Part shown: in pieces, positions 7,833 to 17,219 of the stretch
How the letters are laid out: every line of letters begins with the position of its first letter
How positions within the stretch are numbered: the stretch's first letter is position 1
Program-made: the position numbers and the translations under genes
DNA from: Pseudomonas sp. H3(2019)
GTDB lineage: Bacteria > Pseudomonadota > Gammaproteobacteria > Pseudomonadales > Pseudomonadaceae
DNA: 64,000 nucleotides
Assembly: GCF_007713465.1 (NCBI RefSeq)
Contig: NZ_VMSG01000014.1
Span: 1 to 64,000, forward strand
Direction: 5' to 3'
Notes under the pieces: model-generated
Seen by the model: the letters and a program-made list of their open reading frames with translations, nothing else
What the model was told of the DNA's origin: nothing
Databases searched by the model: none

Positions 7833-9746
7833 TCAAGAAGACAGGTAAGACGAGCGAGTCAGACCCAGGCGCAATGCATCCAGGTACTGAGTACGCTCGG
7901 TGGCACTGATTCGGGCGCTGGCCACCTTGTCGCGGTAGTGCGTCATCAGCTCTTCAGGCGACAAGTGCACGTAACGCAGCATGTCTTCAATGGTGTCGTG
8001 GGTTTCGATACCGGCGTGGTAAACGCTGCCGTCGGCATTCTGGTAGATGTTTACCGAGTCGGTGTCACCGAACAGGTTATGCATGTCACCGAGAATTTCC
8101 TGGTAAGCGCCCACCAGGAAAATCCCCAGCAGGTAGTCTTCGCCTTCATTGAGCCCGTGTACCGGCAGGCTGGTTTCGATGCTCTGCTCGTCGACGTATT
8201 GCTTGATCTTGCCGTCGGAGTCACAGGTCAGGTCTTGCAGGACGGCACGGCGCATCGGCTCTTCATCAAGACGGTGCAGCGGCAGAATCGGCAGGACCTG
8301 GCCGATGGCCCAGGTGTCCGGCAGGCTCTGGAATACCGAGAAATTGCAGATGTACTTGTCGGCCAGCTTGTCGTTGAGTTCGTCGAGCACCTGACGGTGC
8401 GAGCGCTGACGGGCTTTCAACGAGTTGTGCAGGCGACGGCAGACGGCGAAGTAGCATTGCTCGGCCAGGGCTTTTTCGGCCAGGGTCAGCTTGCCATCGG
8501 CATACTGGGTGGCCACGTCGCTCATGTAGTGAGTCGCGCGCCAGTAGGTTTCGGTGACCATCTCGATATCGGTCGGACCGAGCAGGTCGACCAGCCACTG
8601 CACGGTTTCCGGCAGTTCTTCCTTGTTCTCGATCATCGGCACGTCGTCGTTGTGTTTCTCGACGTCGGTGACCTGTACCACCAGCATGGCGTGGTGAGCG
8701 GTCAGCGAACGACCACTCTCGGAGAAAATGTTCGGATGCGGCAGGTTCTGCGCGTCGCAGAACTCCTTGAGCATGCCGACCACGACACCGGCGTAATCGT
8801 CCATGTCGTAGTTGATCGAGCTGGCGTTACGCGAATGGGTACCGTCGTAGTCGACGCCCAGGCCACCGCCAACGTCGATGTGATCTACCGGCAGGCCAAG
8901 GTTGCGCAGTTCGCCGTAGTAACGGATCGCTTCCTTGAAGCCGTGCTGGTAGTCCGCCAGGTTGGCGATCTGCGAGCCCATGTGGAAGTGCAACAAACGA
9001 ATGCCTTGATCCAGACCGGCTGCACGGAAGCGCTCGACTACCGACAGCAACTGGGCAGCAGACAGCCCGAACTTGGACTTTTCGCCGCCCGTGTCAGCCC
9101 ATTTGCTCGATGCCAGGGACGACAGGCGAACCCGCAGGCCGACTTGAGGCTTGACCTTCAGCGAGGCTGCCTCTTCGATCACCAGGCCGACTTCGGATTC
9201 TTTCTCGATCACGATGAACACGTTGTGGCCCAGCTTCTGGCCCATCAGTGCCAGACGGATGAACTCACGGTCCTTGTAACCGTTGCAGACGATGGTGCCG
9301 CCCTTTGGCGCCAGGGCCAGCACCGCCAACAGTTCTGGCTTGGAACCGGCTTCCAGGCCGATGGACACGTTCTGGGTGGCGATGATGTTCTCGATCACCG
9401 CTTCCTGCTGGTTAACCTTGATCGGGTACAACGCGGTGTACTTGCTCTGGTATTCCAGACGCTCGATGTTCGCGTCAAAGGCGCCAGTCAACTGACGAAC
9501 GCGGTCTTGCAGAATATCGGGAAAACGCACCAGCAGTGGCAAGGACAGGCCGCTTTTGCGCAGCTGTGCGACTTGCTCGAACAGATCGATAGGTGCGCTG
9601 CTCGGGCCGTTCGGACGAACTTCTACGCGACCGGCGTCACTGATCGCGAAATACCCGGCCCCCCAATGGCGAATCCCGTAAACACTGCGGCTGTCCGCAA
9701 CTGTCCATTGGCTGCCATCGTCTTTGCGTGTGCGTCGTACGGACAT
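7833..9746 (-). CDS. speA: Biosynthetic arginine decarboxylase SpeA
   Basis: A 637-residue PLP-dependent enzyme that decarboxylates arginine to agmatine, the first step of putrescine synthesis. The PLP lysine is Lys110 in YPIKVNQ. Other family motifs are [38 protein letters not shown] and [14 protein letters not shown]. Length and start ([11 protein letters not shown]) match Pseudomonas SpeA. The 220-base upstream gap holds the promoter and, farther up, the 9887-9963 palindromic element. Confidence 0.96.
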   Translation of the reverse strand: MSVRRTRKDDGSQWTVADSRSVYGIRHWGAGYFAISDAGRVEVRPNGPSSAPIDLFEQVAQLRKSGLSLPLLVRFPDILQDRVRQLTGAFDANIERLEYQSKYTALYPIKVNQQEAVIENIIATQNVSIGLEAGSKPELLAVLALAPKGGTIVCNGYKDREFIRLALMGQKLGHNVFIVIEKESEVGLVIEEAASLKVKPQVGLRVRLSSLASSKWADTGGEKSKFGLSAAQLLSVVERFRAAGLDQGIRLLHFHMGSQIANLADYQHGFKEAIRYYGELRNLGLPVDHIDVGGGLGVDYDGTHSRNASSINYDMDDYAGVVVGMLKEFCDAQNLPHPNIFSESGRSLTAHHAMLVVQVTDVEKHNDDVPMIENKEELPETVQWLVDLLGPTDIEMVTETYWRATHYMSDVATQYADGKLTLAEKALAEQCYFAVCRRLHNSLKARQRSHRQVLDELNDKLADKYICNFSVFQSLPDTWAIGQVLPILPLHRLDEEPMRRAVLQDLTCDSDGKIKQYVDEQSIETSLPVHGLNEGEDYLLGIFLVGAYQEILGDMHNLFGDTDSVNIYQNADGSVYHAGIETHDTIEDMLRYVHLSPEELMTHYRDKVASARISATERTQYLDALRLGLTRSSYLSS

Positions 9747-9886
9747 CGAAGTCCCCTATAAAGAAGTCAAAGAGCGCCACCCGGGTTGAGGGCTGGCGCA
9801 GTCTAAAGTGAAAAAATGACGATTAGCCTGCAACGAGGGGATAGACCTCAGTTGCAGCGCTGAGTTTAGAAACCGGTCAGAACAGG

Positions 9887-9963
9887 CTCTGTGAAAACCA
9901 TGGAGACGACGTTCAACCTGAATCGGATCAGGACTGCATCAAGTCGGGGTGGTTTTCACAGAG
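9887..9963. repeat. 77-bp palindromic element with 14-bp terminal inverted repeats
   Basis: CTCTGTGAAAACCA (9887-9900) and TGGTTTTCACAGAG (9950-9963) are perfect 14-bp inverted repeats. Inside are a second pair, CGAC/GTCG, and a hairpin CCTGA-N6-TCAGG (9917-9932), so the whole element can fold into one long nested hairpin. It begins four bases past the yciH stop and lies upstream of speA. It may be a terminator-like RNA for yciH or a small non-autonomous mobile repeat. No second copy is seen in this window. Confidence 0.6.
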
Positions 9964-9967
9964 ACGG

Positions 9968-10339
9968 CTAGCCGCCGGACTTCTTCGCTTTGAAACCGTG
10001 TTTGATCAGCTCTGCCAAGAGTAGCTCGACATGATCGCCCTGGATTTCGATGATCCCGTCCTTCAACGCGCCACCGGTGCCGCAACGTTTCTTCAACATC
10101 GTTGCGAGCGTAGTGAGCGCATCGATGGCCAGCGGCACGCCGCTGATGGTGGTCACCGTCTTGCCGCCACGGCCCTTGCTTTCGCGGCGCACGCGCGCGA
10201 TGCCGTCGCCGGCCGGGATAACGGTTTGTTTGCAGATGCAGGCTGCCACCGGCTGGCTACAGTCCGGGCAATGTCGACCTGCGTCGGTGGAAAATACCAG
10301 GCCACCAAGGGCGGCGAAGGATGCGGCTTTTTTGGCCAC
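9968..10339 (-). CDS. yciH: SUI1/eIF1-like translation factor YciH
   Basis: A 123-residue protein of the SUI1 family, the bacterial eIF1 homologue that influences start-site fidelity. The N-terminus has a probable metal-binding motif CPDCSQPVAACIC. The SUI1 core follows: GIARVRRESKGRGGKTVTTI, LKKRCGTGGALKDGIIEIQG and VELLLAELIKHGFKAKKSGG. I chose the GTG at 10339, which has AGAGGA upstream; the longer frame to 10387 has no good site. Transcribed toward speA. Confidence 0.9.
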   Translation of the reverse strand: MAKKAASFAALGGLVFSTDAGRHCPDCSQPVAACICKQTVIPAGDGIARVRRESKGRGGKTVTTISGVPLAIDALTTLATMLKKRCGTGGALKDGIIEIQGDHVELLLAELIKHGFKAKKSGG

Positions 10340-10532
10340 CGGCAATCCTCTTGGGAGGACAAAGACTGGTCGCAGCAACGTTGGCACGTGCTATCGACCG
10401 CGAAGCCCCACTCAGGCAGGGGCAGCGCTACTGGACCGGACGCGCCTACAAAAGGCAATACCGGTTCAGCTTGAAAAGGTCGCGCAGTGTAACGGCAAAA
10501 AGCGCACTTGCTAAGAGCCAATCGGCGCCATT

Positions 10533-11102
10533 TTATAGATCTTTTGCGACGTCCTTTACAGCGTCGCCCGCGTGCGCGCGCAGATAGCGCTTCAACGCCG
10601 CCAGAGAGTCCGGGCAGTAAGGCTTCTGCGTGATTTCCTGCATCACCTGCTCGACAGGAATAAAGCGGGCCTGAAGCACTTCTTCCGGCTGCAGGATCAG
10701 CGGCCCGTCCCAGACTGCCGAAAACGCCGAACACCACAAGCGGTTACCGGTGTCTTCAAAGAAAAAATGATCATGGGCGGTCAGTTCTACCCCACTGACG
10801 CCCAACTCTTCTTCCAGTTCACGGGCCGCCGATTCGGCGTAGGTTTCGGTCGCCAGCACCATGCCTCCCGCCGCCACATCCCAGAACCCCGGATAGATGG
10901 CTTTGCTGAACGTGCGCTGATGCACGCACAGTTCACCGGCCGAGTTGAACAGCATGATGTAGGTGCCACGCCCGATCAGCCCGCGCTCGCGCAAGTCCGA
11001 GCGCACCAGCGAACCGAGCAGGTTGTCCTGCTCGTCGACCCAGGCGATCTGTTCGGCGTCCGAGGCCGCGCGATGCGCAGCCTCATTCAGGTTATCGGCC
11101 AT
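10533..11102 (-). CDS. NUDIX hydrolase, YfcD-like
   Basis: A 189-residue NUDIX protein. The Nudix box is visible as GGMVLATETYAESAARELEEELG, with catalytic glutamates in RELEEELG. The N-terminal VDEQDNLLGSLVRSDLRERGLIGRGTYIMLFN and CVHQRTFSKAIYPGFWD resemble the YfcD/isopentenyl-diphosphate isomerase-like group. The substrate is unknown. The stop of the upstream DUF2333 gene is at 11106, leaving three bases between them, so the two are one transcription unit. Confidence 0.88.
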   Translation of the reverse strand: MADNLNEAAHRAASDAEQIAWVDEQDNLLGSLVRSDLRERGLIGRGTYIMLFNSAGELCVHQRTFSKAIYPGFWDVAAGGMVLATETYAESAARELEEELGVSGVELTAHDHFFFEDTGNRLWCSAFSAVWDGPLILQPEEVLQARFIPVEQVMQEITQKPYCPDSLAALKRYLRAHAGDAVKDVAKDL

Positions 11103-11105
11103 GAC

Positions 11106-12173
11106 TCAGCCCTGATTGAGCAATTGACGCAAATCGATAACCGCCGCGTTGGCCCGCGAGATGTAGTTAGCCATGACCAGCGAGTGGTTGGCCAAAATCC
11201 CGAAACCGCTGCCATTGAGGATCATCGGGCTCCAGACTGTTTCCTGGGACGCCTCCAGTTCACGAATGATCTGACGTACGCTGACCGTCGCGTTCTTCTT
11301 CGCCAGTACATCGGCGAAATCGACTTCGATGGCGCGCAGCAGATGCGACAGCGCCCAAGCCTGACCGCGTGCTTCATAGAATACGTCGTCGATCTGCAGC
11401 CAAGGGGTTTCCACTCGCTCTTCATCCAGCTGCGGCACCTGACCCGGCGCCAGAGTTTCGGTTTTCAGCGCGGTGTTCAGCTTGACCCGGCCAACACTGG
11501 CCGACAGCCGTTGCGACAGCGAACCCAAACGGGTCGCGACATCGCCCAGCCAGTTGTTCAGGTTGTCGGCACGCGCATAGAACTGGGCGTTTTTTTGTGC
11601 TGGATCGGACAGGCGAGCCTGGTAGCGGCTCAGGGAGTTGATGCCTTCCTGGTACTCCGACTCGCTGGACGGCAGCATCCAGCTCTTGTTATCGAAGTTG
11701 AAACGCGGCTCGGCCTTGGCCAGATCGGCGTCTTCAGCCGATTGCGATTGCGAACGGGCAAAGTCTTTACGCAAGGCGCGAGTCAGATCGCGTACCTGCA
11801 CCAGTACCCCGTACTCCCAGTTCGGCATGTCGTCCAGCCACACGCCTGGAGGAAAACGGTCGTTGGAAATATAGCCACCCGGCTTGTGCAGCAAGGTACC
11901 GGCGACGGTCTTGAGGGTTTCGACCGTGGTGTAGCCGACGACCATCTGTTTGCCTTCCTTCTCGGCGGCCAGTTGCGCGTTCTGCTGAACCGGAAACAGC
12001 GCAGGTTCATGGCTCCAGTACCAGCCCACGGCGAGGACCACCAGCAAATACAGGCCGATCAAGGTGGCCAATGCGCGGCTGAACAGCAGGCCACCTAAAT
12101 AGCTGCGGGTTGCCGACTTGGGTTCGGCGGCACGTTCAGGCGCGCTGCCTGTGCGGTTCTTCCAGTCCAGCAT
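11106..12173 (-). CDS. DUF2333 inner-membrane protein
   Basis: A 355-residue protein of the DUF2333 family, common in gammaproteobacteria and of unknown function. A cytoplasmic N-terminal tail of about 35 residues is followed by one membrane segment (about residues 36-52, ATLIGLYLLVVLAVGWYW). A large periplasmic domain follows, with conserved stretches GGYISNDRFPPGVWLDDMPNWEYGVL and VLAKKNATVSVRQIIRELE. It begins with a single-pass anchor and no cleavable signal. The 290-base gap upstream is shared with the divergent gcbA gene. Confidence 0.85.
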   Translation of the reverse strand: MLDWKNRTGSAPERAAEPKSATRSYLGGLLFSRALATLIGLYLLVVLAVGWYWSHEPALFPVQQNAQLAAEKEGKQMVVGYTTVETLKTVAGTLLHKPGGYISNDRFPPGVWLDDMPNWEYGVLVQVRDLTRALRKDFARSQSQSAEDADLAKAEPRFNFDNKSWMLPSSESEYQEGINSLSRYQARLSDPAQKNAQFYARADNLNNWLGDVATRLGSLSQRLSASVGRVKLNTALKTETLAPGQVPQLDEERVETPWLQIDDVFYEARGQAWALSHLLRAIEVDFADVLAKKNATVSVRQIIRELEASQETVWSPMILNGSGFGILANHSLVMANYISRANAAVIDLRQLLNQG

Positions 12174-12464
12174 GGCGATATCCTTTCAATCACTTGAGTT
12201 CGTCGGTTCGACCACAACCCTACTCCATCGTGCTCTGCTGCGAGCAGATTAAATCTGCCCGGCAGACCGTGGATCGCACAGTGGCCGCGAGTCGAGCAGC
12301 CACTATAAATGAAGCACAGCGTTGATCCTATGCGACCAGTCGGTCAGGAACTGAATAACGTCGCTTTACAGTTTATTGATCTATGACACTCACGGCATCG
12401 GAAAGAGGTGCTAGCATAGAGCCATCAGTCGACCTCAGCATGCACCCTAACTAGTAGTCAGGAT

Positions 12465-14135
12465 ATGACCGAGCCAGAAGACCCCAGTCGTGAGCGCCTC
12501 AAGCACCACTTTGCCCAGCGGGTAATTCATCAAGCACGTCAGATTCTTGAGATATGGCAGCGCCTGCAACGCTATGAATGGTCAGGCGCCGACCTGGCAG
12601 AGCTGAGTGAAGCGAACCTGCGGCTGCTGCGTTTCGCCGAACGTTTCGAACAACCCGAACACACCCACCTGGCGCACAGCATCAGCCAGTCGCTTGCAGC
12701 CGTCGACGCCAATCGCGGACGCCTGAGCAGCGGGCTGATCACCGACCTCAATCGCCTGATGCAGCGCCTGTCGCGCACCGGCCTGCGGCATGGCGACCAG
12801 CTCGAACAAACCTTTCTACCGCCACTGCGCAAGCCGATCTACGTGATGCTGCAAGATCACGACCGCGCCGAGCGACTGGCCAAGCAACTCGAATTTTTCG
12901 GTCTCAGCGCGCAATCGCTGGACAGCGTGGCGGCATTTCGCTCCTCGATGGTCGAGCGGCTGCCCGCAGCGATTGTCATGGACGTCGACTTCAGCGGCCC
13001 CGGCATGGGCCTGCAACTGGCAGCCGAAGCTCAGGAAGGCCTCGAGCACAGACTGCCGCTGCTGTTTTTCAGCCTGCTGGAAACCGACACCCCGACCCGC
13101 CTCGCGGCCGTACGCGCCGGCGGCCAAGAGTTTCTGACCGGTACCCTCGAAGCGTCGAGCCTTCTGGAAAAGATCGAAGTGCTGACCTGTGTCGCCCAGT
13201 ACGAACCTTATAAAGTGCTGATCATCGACGACTCCCGTGCCCAGGCCCTGCACACCGAGCGCCTGCTCAACAGCGCCGGGATCGTCACCCGCACCTTGAT
13301 CGAGCCGATTCAGGCGATGGCCGAGCTGGCGGATTTCCAGCCGGACCTGATCATCCTCGACATGTACATGCCGGCCTGCACCGGCACCGAACTGGCCAAG
13401 GTGATCCGGCACAATGACCGTTACGTCAGCGTGCCGATCATCTACTTGTCGGCCGAAGACGACCTGGACAAGCAGCTCGACGCCATGAGCGAAGGTGGCG
13501 ACGATTTCCTGACCAAGCCGATCAAGCCGCGACACCTGATCACCACCGTGCGCAACCGTGCGGCCCGGGCGCGCAACCTCAAGGCGCGGATGGTCCGTGA
13601 CAGCCTGACCGGCCTCTATAACCACACCCATATTCTGCAATTACTCGAAGACTGCAGCTTCCGCGCCCGCCGCGAAAACAAGCCATTGAGTTTTGCGATG
13701 CTCGACATTGACCATTTCAAGCGGGTCAACGACAGCCACGGCCACCCCATGGGCGACCGGGTGATCAAGAGCCTGGCACTGTTTCTCAAGCAACGCCTGC
13801 GCAAGACCGACTTCATCGGCCGGTATGGCGGTGAAGAGTTCGCCATCGTGATGCCGGACACCGATATCGAATCGGCCTATAAAGTGCTCGATGAAATCCG
13901 CCAGCGCTTTGCCGAGATCCACTACCCGGCCCAGCCGCAGGACCTCTGGTGCACCTTCAGCGCCGGCGTGGTGGACCTGCACGAAGAGGGCGACAGCCTG
14001 ATGATGGCCAGCCAGGCAGACGAGGCGCTGTACCGCGCCAAGCACGCCGGACGCAATCGCGTTCAAGCGGCGCGGTCGTCGAATCAAAGTGCCACTTTTT
14101 CACCTGAATCCACTGATTCGGTCATAACCCTGTAA
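12465..14135 (+). CDS. gcbA: REC-REC-GGDEF diguanylate cyclase GcbA
   Basis: A 556-residue enzyme making cyclic di-GMP from two GTP. A helical N-terminal region (about 1-120) precedes a first, degenerate receiver domain (Asp173 in [11 protein letters not shown]) and a second canonical one ([11 protein letters not shown], Asp299 in [12 protein letters not shown], Lys in FLTKPIK). The GGDEF domain carries the active-site GGEEF at 455-459, preceded by the inhibitory I-site RKTD. There are no membrane segments. Gene order with a CtpL-like chemoreceptor matches the locus where GcbA promotes initial attachment in P. fluorescens. The start has AGGAT upstream. Confidence 0.92.
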   Translation: MTEPEDPSRERLKHHFAQRVIHQARQILEIWQRLQRYEWSGADLAELSEANLRLLRFAERFEQPEHTHLAHSISQSLAAVDANRGRLSSGLITDLNRLMQRLSRTGLRHGDQLEQTFLPPLRKPIYVMLQDHDRAERLAKQLEFFGLSAQSLDSVAAFRSSMVERLPAAIVMDVDFSGPGMGLQLAAEAQEGLEHRLPLLFFSLLETDTPTRLAAVRAGGQEFLTGTLEASSLLEKIEVLTCVAQYEPYKVLIIDDSRAQALHTERLLNSAGIVTRTLIEPIQAMAELADFQPDLIILDMYMPACTGTELAKVIRHNDRYVSVPIIYLSAEDDLDKQLDAMSEGGDDFLTKPIKPRHLITTVRNRAARARNLKARMVRDSLTGLYNHTHILQLLEDCSFRARRENKPLSFAMLDIDHFKRVNDSHGHPMGDRVIKSLALFLKQRLRKTDFIGRYGGEEFAIVMPDTDIESAYKVLDEIRQRFAEIHYPAQPQDLWCTFSAGVVDLHEEGDSLMMASQADEALYRAKHAGRNRVQAARSSNQSATFSPESTDSVITL

Positions 14136-14187
14136 CACAAACGCAATAAATTCAGGCACTTACCATTCTGTCGTTGGTAGAACCCCG

Positions 14188-16149
14188 ATGCGCCTGAAGT
14201 TGCTGACCAATCTCAATACCCTGCTTCTAGTCGCGGTGTGCCTCGCACTCGGCGCCACCCTCTGGTGGTCGCAAAAAGCCCTGGAGCGTCCTTATCTGTT
14301 GATGGAGCGCTACCTGGGCCTGTCGCAGCACTTTCAAAATCAAGTGGCGCGCAACGTCGAAGATTACCTGGCCAGCGGCGATGCCCTGCGCCTGAGCAGC
14401 GCCAGCCAGGCCATCGAAACCCTGCAAAAAGAACTCGACGAACTGCCGGCCGGCCTGGCTGACAGCGTGCGGCCGAGCCTTGCCAGCCTCGATGACTTCA
14501 GCAAGACCGACCTGTTGGCCGCCGGCAAACTGGCGGGTGATCCGCAAGCCTTACTGCTCCAGGCCGAGCGCGAACTGGGCGCCAGCCTGGAGCAACTCAG
14601 CCAATACGCCACCAGCGCCAATACGCCTGCCGCTGCCGCCTATCTACCGCCCTTGCTTATCGCTTCGCAGCACGTGGGCAAACTCTCGCTGGCCCGGGAC
14701 AAACTGGTCAGCAGTGGCCGCAGCGAACTGGCGGCCGATGTCGAGCGCGAGGTCAGTAGCATCCGCACTCAGGCCGAGCTGATCGAAGCGCTGCCGCTGC
14801 TTGGCGTGACCACCAGCAAAGAATCGAATACCGACGATTTCTCGGCGATGATGGGGCTGGAAAACACTGAAAAAACCGTCGCCGAAGATGCCGGCACCGG
14901 TTTCAAACGCGAACTCGCCAGCCTGCTCAGCCGCTACCCCGCCGAACTCGGCCGGACCCGCGAACAGATTCAGAAACGCGCCGACCTCAGCGCCGCCACC
15001 CACCTGAAAATCGCCGCCGTGCAGCAGGCCATCGCCGGGCTGGAACCGACCGTGCGTGCGCAGCATGGGCAAATCCAGGGTGAAGTGCGGCTCATGCAGG
15101 GCGTAATGATCGGCCTGATCCTGCTGATCGCGCTGTTGATCGACACCTTGCAACGTCGCCTCGCCCGCGTGCTGACCAACCTGGCGCCTGCGCTGTCGAC
15201 CTGGGCCGAAGGCGACTTCAGTCGGGACATCCAGCTCGGCGCAACCAACCGTGAGCTACAGGACATTCAAGAATCGCTGAATCGCCTGCGCGCTTATCTT
15301 GTGGATCTGGTCGGGACAATCCGTTTGAACGCCGAACAGGTTGCCGGCAGCAGCCGGGTATTGGCCGAACTGAGCAGCGACTTGCACAGTGGCGCCGAAC
15401 ATCAGGCCGGCGACACCGCGCTGATTCGCGACTCGCTTGGTGAGCTGGAAGCGACCATTCAGCAAGTCGCCGGCGATGCCTGCCAGGCTGCCGACGCCAG
15501 CCGTCACGCCGGTCTTGCGGTCGAGCACGGGCAAAAAGTCATTGGCTTGAGTCTGACCGGACTGCACGCGCTGGTCGGCGAAGTCCAGGGCAACGCACAA
15601 ATGATCGAGCATCTGGCCGAAGAGTCGGCCACCATCGGCGGCGTACTGACGGTGATTCGTTCGATTGCCGATCAGACCAACCTCCTCGCCCTGAACGCCG
15701 CGATTGAAGCCGCCCGCGCCGGGGAAATGGGCCGCGGTTTTGCGGTGGTTGCCGAGGAGGTTCGTTCACTGGCGCAACGCACTGCCGGTGCTACCGCAGA
15801 AATCCAGACCTTGATTGCCGGCCTGCAACTGGCCGCACGACAATCGGTGGAAGGCATGCGCGCCCAGGTCGAACATGCCGAAGCCACCGCCAACCAGGCA
15901 CAAGCCGCTGACGGCGCACTGGATAAAATCGTCGGAGCCATCCAGACCATTGCCGACACCGCGGTGCGCATCGCCGATGTCACGGCCCAGCAAAGTGGCG
16001 CCGTCAGTGAAATCCGCGATCACAGCGAGCGGATTCATCAGTTGGGTGGGGATAACCTGGTGCGCATCGGTGAAGGCCGCAGTCAGGGCGAAAATCTGCT
16101 GGTGCTGGGTGGGCAATTGCATACGGCAGTGCAGGCATTTCGGGTTTAA
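14188..16149 (+). CDS. ctpL: Methyl-accepting chemotaxis protein, CtpL-like
   Basis: A 653-residue transmembrane chemoreceptor. It has an N-terminal membrane segment ([16 protein letters not shown], about 12-30), a long helical periplasmic ligand domain of HBM type (about 35-305), a second membrane segment ([15 protein letters not shown]), a HAMP region, and a cytoplasmic signalling domain. Its hairpin tip [23 protein letters not shown] contacts CheA/CheW. Family placement next to gcbA suggests orthology with P. aeruginosa CtpL, which senses inorganic phosphate. That ligand assignment is by context, not by visible residues. No CheR-tethering pentapeptide is seen at the C-terminus. Confidence 0.88.
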   Translation: MRLKLLTNLNTLLLVAVCLALGATLWWSQKALERPYLLMERYLGLSQHFQNQVARNVEDYLASGDALRLSSASQAIETLQKELDELPAGLADSVRPSLASLDDFSKTDLLAAGKLAGDPQALLLQAERELGASLEQLSQYATSANTPAAAAYLPPLLIASQHVGKLSLARDKLVSSGRSELAADVEREVSSIRTQAELIEALPLLGVTTSKESNTDDFSAMMGLENTEKTVAEDAGTGFKRELASLLSRYPAELGRTREQIQKRADLSAATHLKIAAVQQAIAGLEPTVRAQHGQIQGEVRLMQGVMIGLILLIALLIDTLQRRLARVLTNLAPALSTWAEGDFSRDIQLGATNRELQDIQESLNRLRAYLVDLVGTIRLNAEQVAGSSRVLAELSSDLHSGAEHQAGDTALIRDSLGELEATIQQVAGDACQAADASRHAGLAVEHGQKVIGLSLTGLHALVGEVQGNAQMIEHLAEESATIGGVLTVIRSIADQTNLLALNAAIEAARAGEMGRGFAVVAEEVRSLAQRTAGATAEIQTLIAGLQLAARQSVEGMRAQVEHAEATANQAQAADGALDKIVGAIQTIADTAVRIADVTAQQSGAVSEIRDHSERIHQLGGDNLVRIGEGRSQGENLLVLGGQLHTAVQAFRV

Positions 16150-16300
16150 GTCTGCGGACCCGAACACAACTGGCCAGCAGGACTATCGCCACCTAAGCTC
16201 TTGTATAAACACACCTATTAGTCCATACGGCAGTATTTAGTCTTCGCTTTGATGCTAAGGTTTAGCGCTTCAATTAATCGAGCGCGCAAAGGAGTGCCCC

Positions 16301-16684
16301 GTGATAGTTCCAACTTCGCCCCCTAGTGTATCTGTGGAGGAAAACATGGCTGTTGCCTTCCATAAGAAAAAAGTTTTGAAAGAGGGATCCGCGTTCATTT
16401 ACTCCTGGTTCTATACCCAGGTCAGGAATCGCGGCCCTTGGGATTACAAAAAACTGTCTCCTGACTATGAAGCCTTCGGTAATTTCAATTACGGCGCAGC
16501 CGGAATTGCTGCGGGCTTTTCCGAAAATGTCCTGTTACGTGCCGCCGGTTTTGCCCAGACACAGGCAAAAACGACAAAAGTAGAATTTGGAAGCTGGTGG
16601 AGCGAGGCTCCTTTTGGCGATGACCCTGCAGATCAGGAATGGATCAAAAAAGGAGTCAGGTATGCCCGCTTCAGGAACTACTGA
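16301..16684 (+). CDS. Stand-alone polymorphic toxin type 44 (Ntox44-like) protein
   Basis: A small protein of 127 residues (GTG start, AAAGGAG upstream) or 112 residues (ATG at 16346, GTGGAGG upstream); both starts have excellent ribosome-binding sites. The sequence carries the type-44 toxin signature: VRNRGPWDYKK, FGNFNYGAAGIAAGF, LLRAAGFAQTQ and APFGDDPADQEWIKKGVRY. The family usually forms the C-terminal tip of long secreted toxins, but here it is alone with no Rhs, PAAR, VgrG or signal peptide. It overlaps by 23 bases a membrane-anchored gene that is probably its immunity gene. The biochemical activity is not established from this sequence. Confidence 0.78.
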   Translation: MIVPTSPPSVSVEENMAVAFHKKKVLKEGSAFIYSWFYTQVRNRGPWDYKKLSPDYEAFGNFNYGAAGIAAGFSENVLLRAAGFAQTQAKTTKVEFGSWWSEAPFGDDPADQEWIKKGVRYARFRNY

Positions 16685-17126
16685 AAAAACTGTATATACC
16701 ATCGTCACCTCCTGCCTGCTGGCGGTATGCCTGGGCTACATCGGCTGGACCTGGCTCATGTCTCCCAGCGCCCCGGTGCTGACCGATGTAGTACTCAAAC
16801 TACCCGTTGGCGAAAATGGCTTCGTCTACGGCGTCAAGGATGATCGAGGCGGAGCAACAGTACCGTTCAGCTATCGATACTATGTCTATCGCGAACTGGC
16901 ATCCGACGAACAAATAGCGTCTGAACTCAAGACTGCCGGTCCGTTTTTAGTCACCCGAGATCCAGCCATAAAGATCAATGTCCAAGGCTCGGTCATCAAT
17001 GTATCGACCCATCAGGAAGTCTATGAGTATCACAGCAGCACGCTGTTCCGACATACCAACAGCGCCGACTACAGCCCCGTGACAATCAACTTGTGCAACC
17101 ACTCCAGCGATCAATCAACAAAGTAA
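16662..17126 (+). CDS. Probable membrane-anchored immunity protein for the type-44 toxin
   Basis: A 154-residue protein starting at an ATG with AAAAGGAG upstream, 23 bases inside the toxin gene. One N-terminal membrane segment (about residues 10-32, VYTIVTSCLLAVCLGYIGWTW) anchors a strand-rich domain that should face the periplasm (DVVLKLPVGENGFVYGVKDD ... YRYYVYRELASDEQI). No known family is recognised. Overlapping translation, small size and position directly after the toxin fit an immunity role. If so, its topology suggests the toxin is met in the periplasm. Confidence 0.62.
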   Translation: MPASGTTEKTVYTIVTSCLLAVCLGYIGWTWLMSPSAPVLTDVVLKLPVGENGFVYGVKDDRGGATVPFSYRYYVYRELASDEQIASELKTAGPFLVTRDPAIKINVQGSVINVSTHQEVYEYHSSTLFRHTNSADYSPVTINLCNHSSDQSTK

Positions 17127-17219
17127 ACGCGTCCCCCTGGGAGCTGTCGAAGAGTCGGCGTAGGCGCATGCATCGTGCACTCAGTTATCATGCTCCCACT
17201 TTCGATACGCGAGATTGTC

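Noticed and set aside
7761..9761. A 666-codon open frame antisense to speA
   Set aside because: It mirrors the codon pattern of speA on the other strand, is rich in His/Gln/Val of shadow type, and has no family motif.
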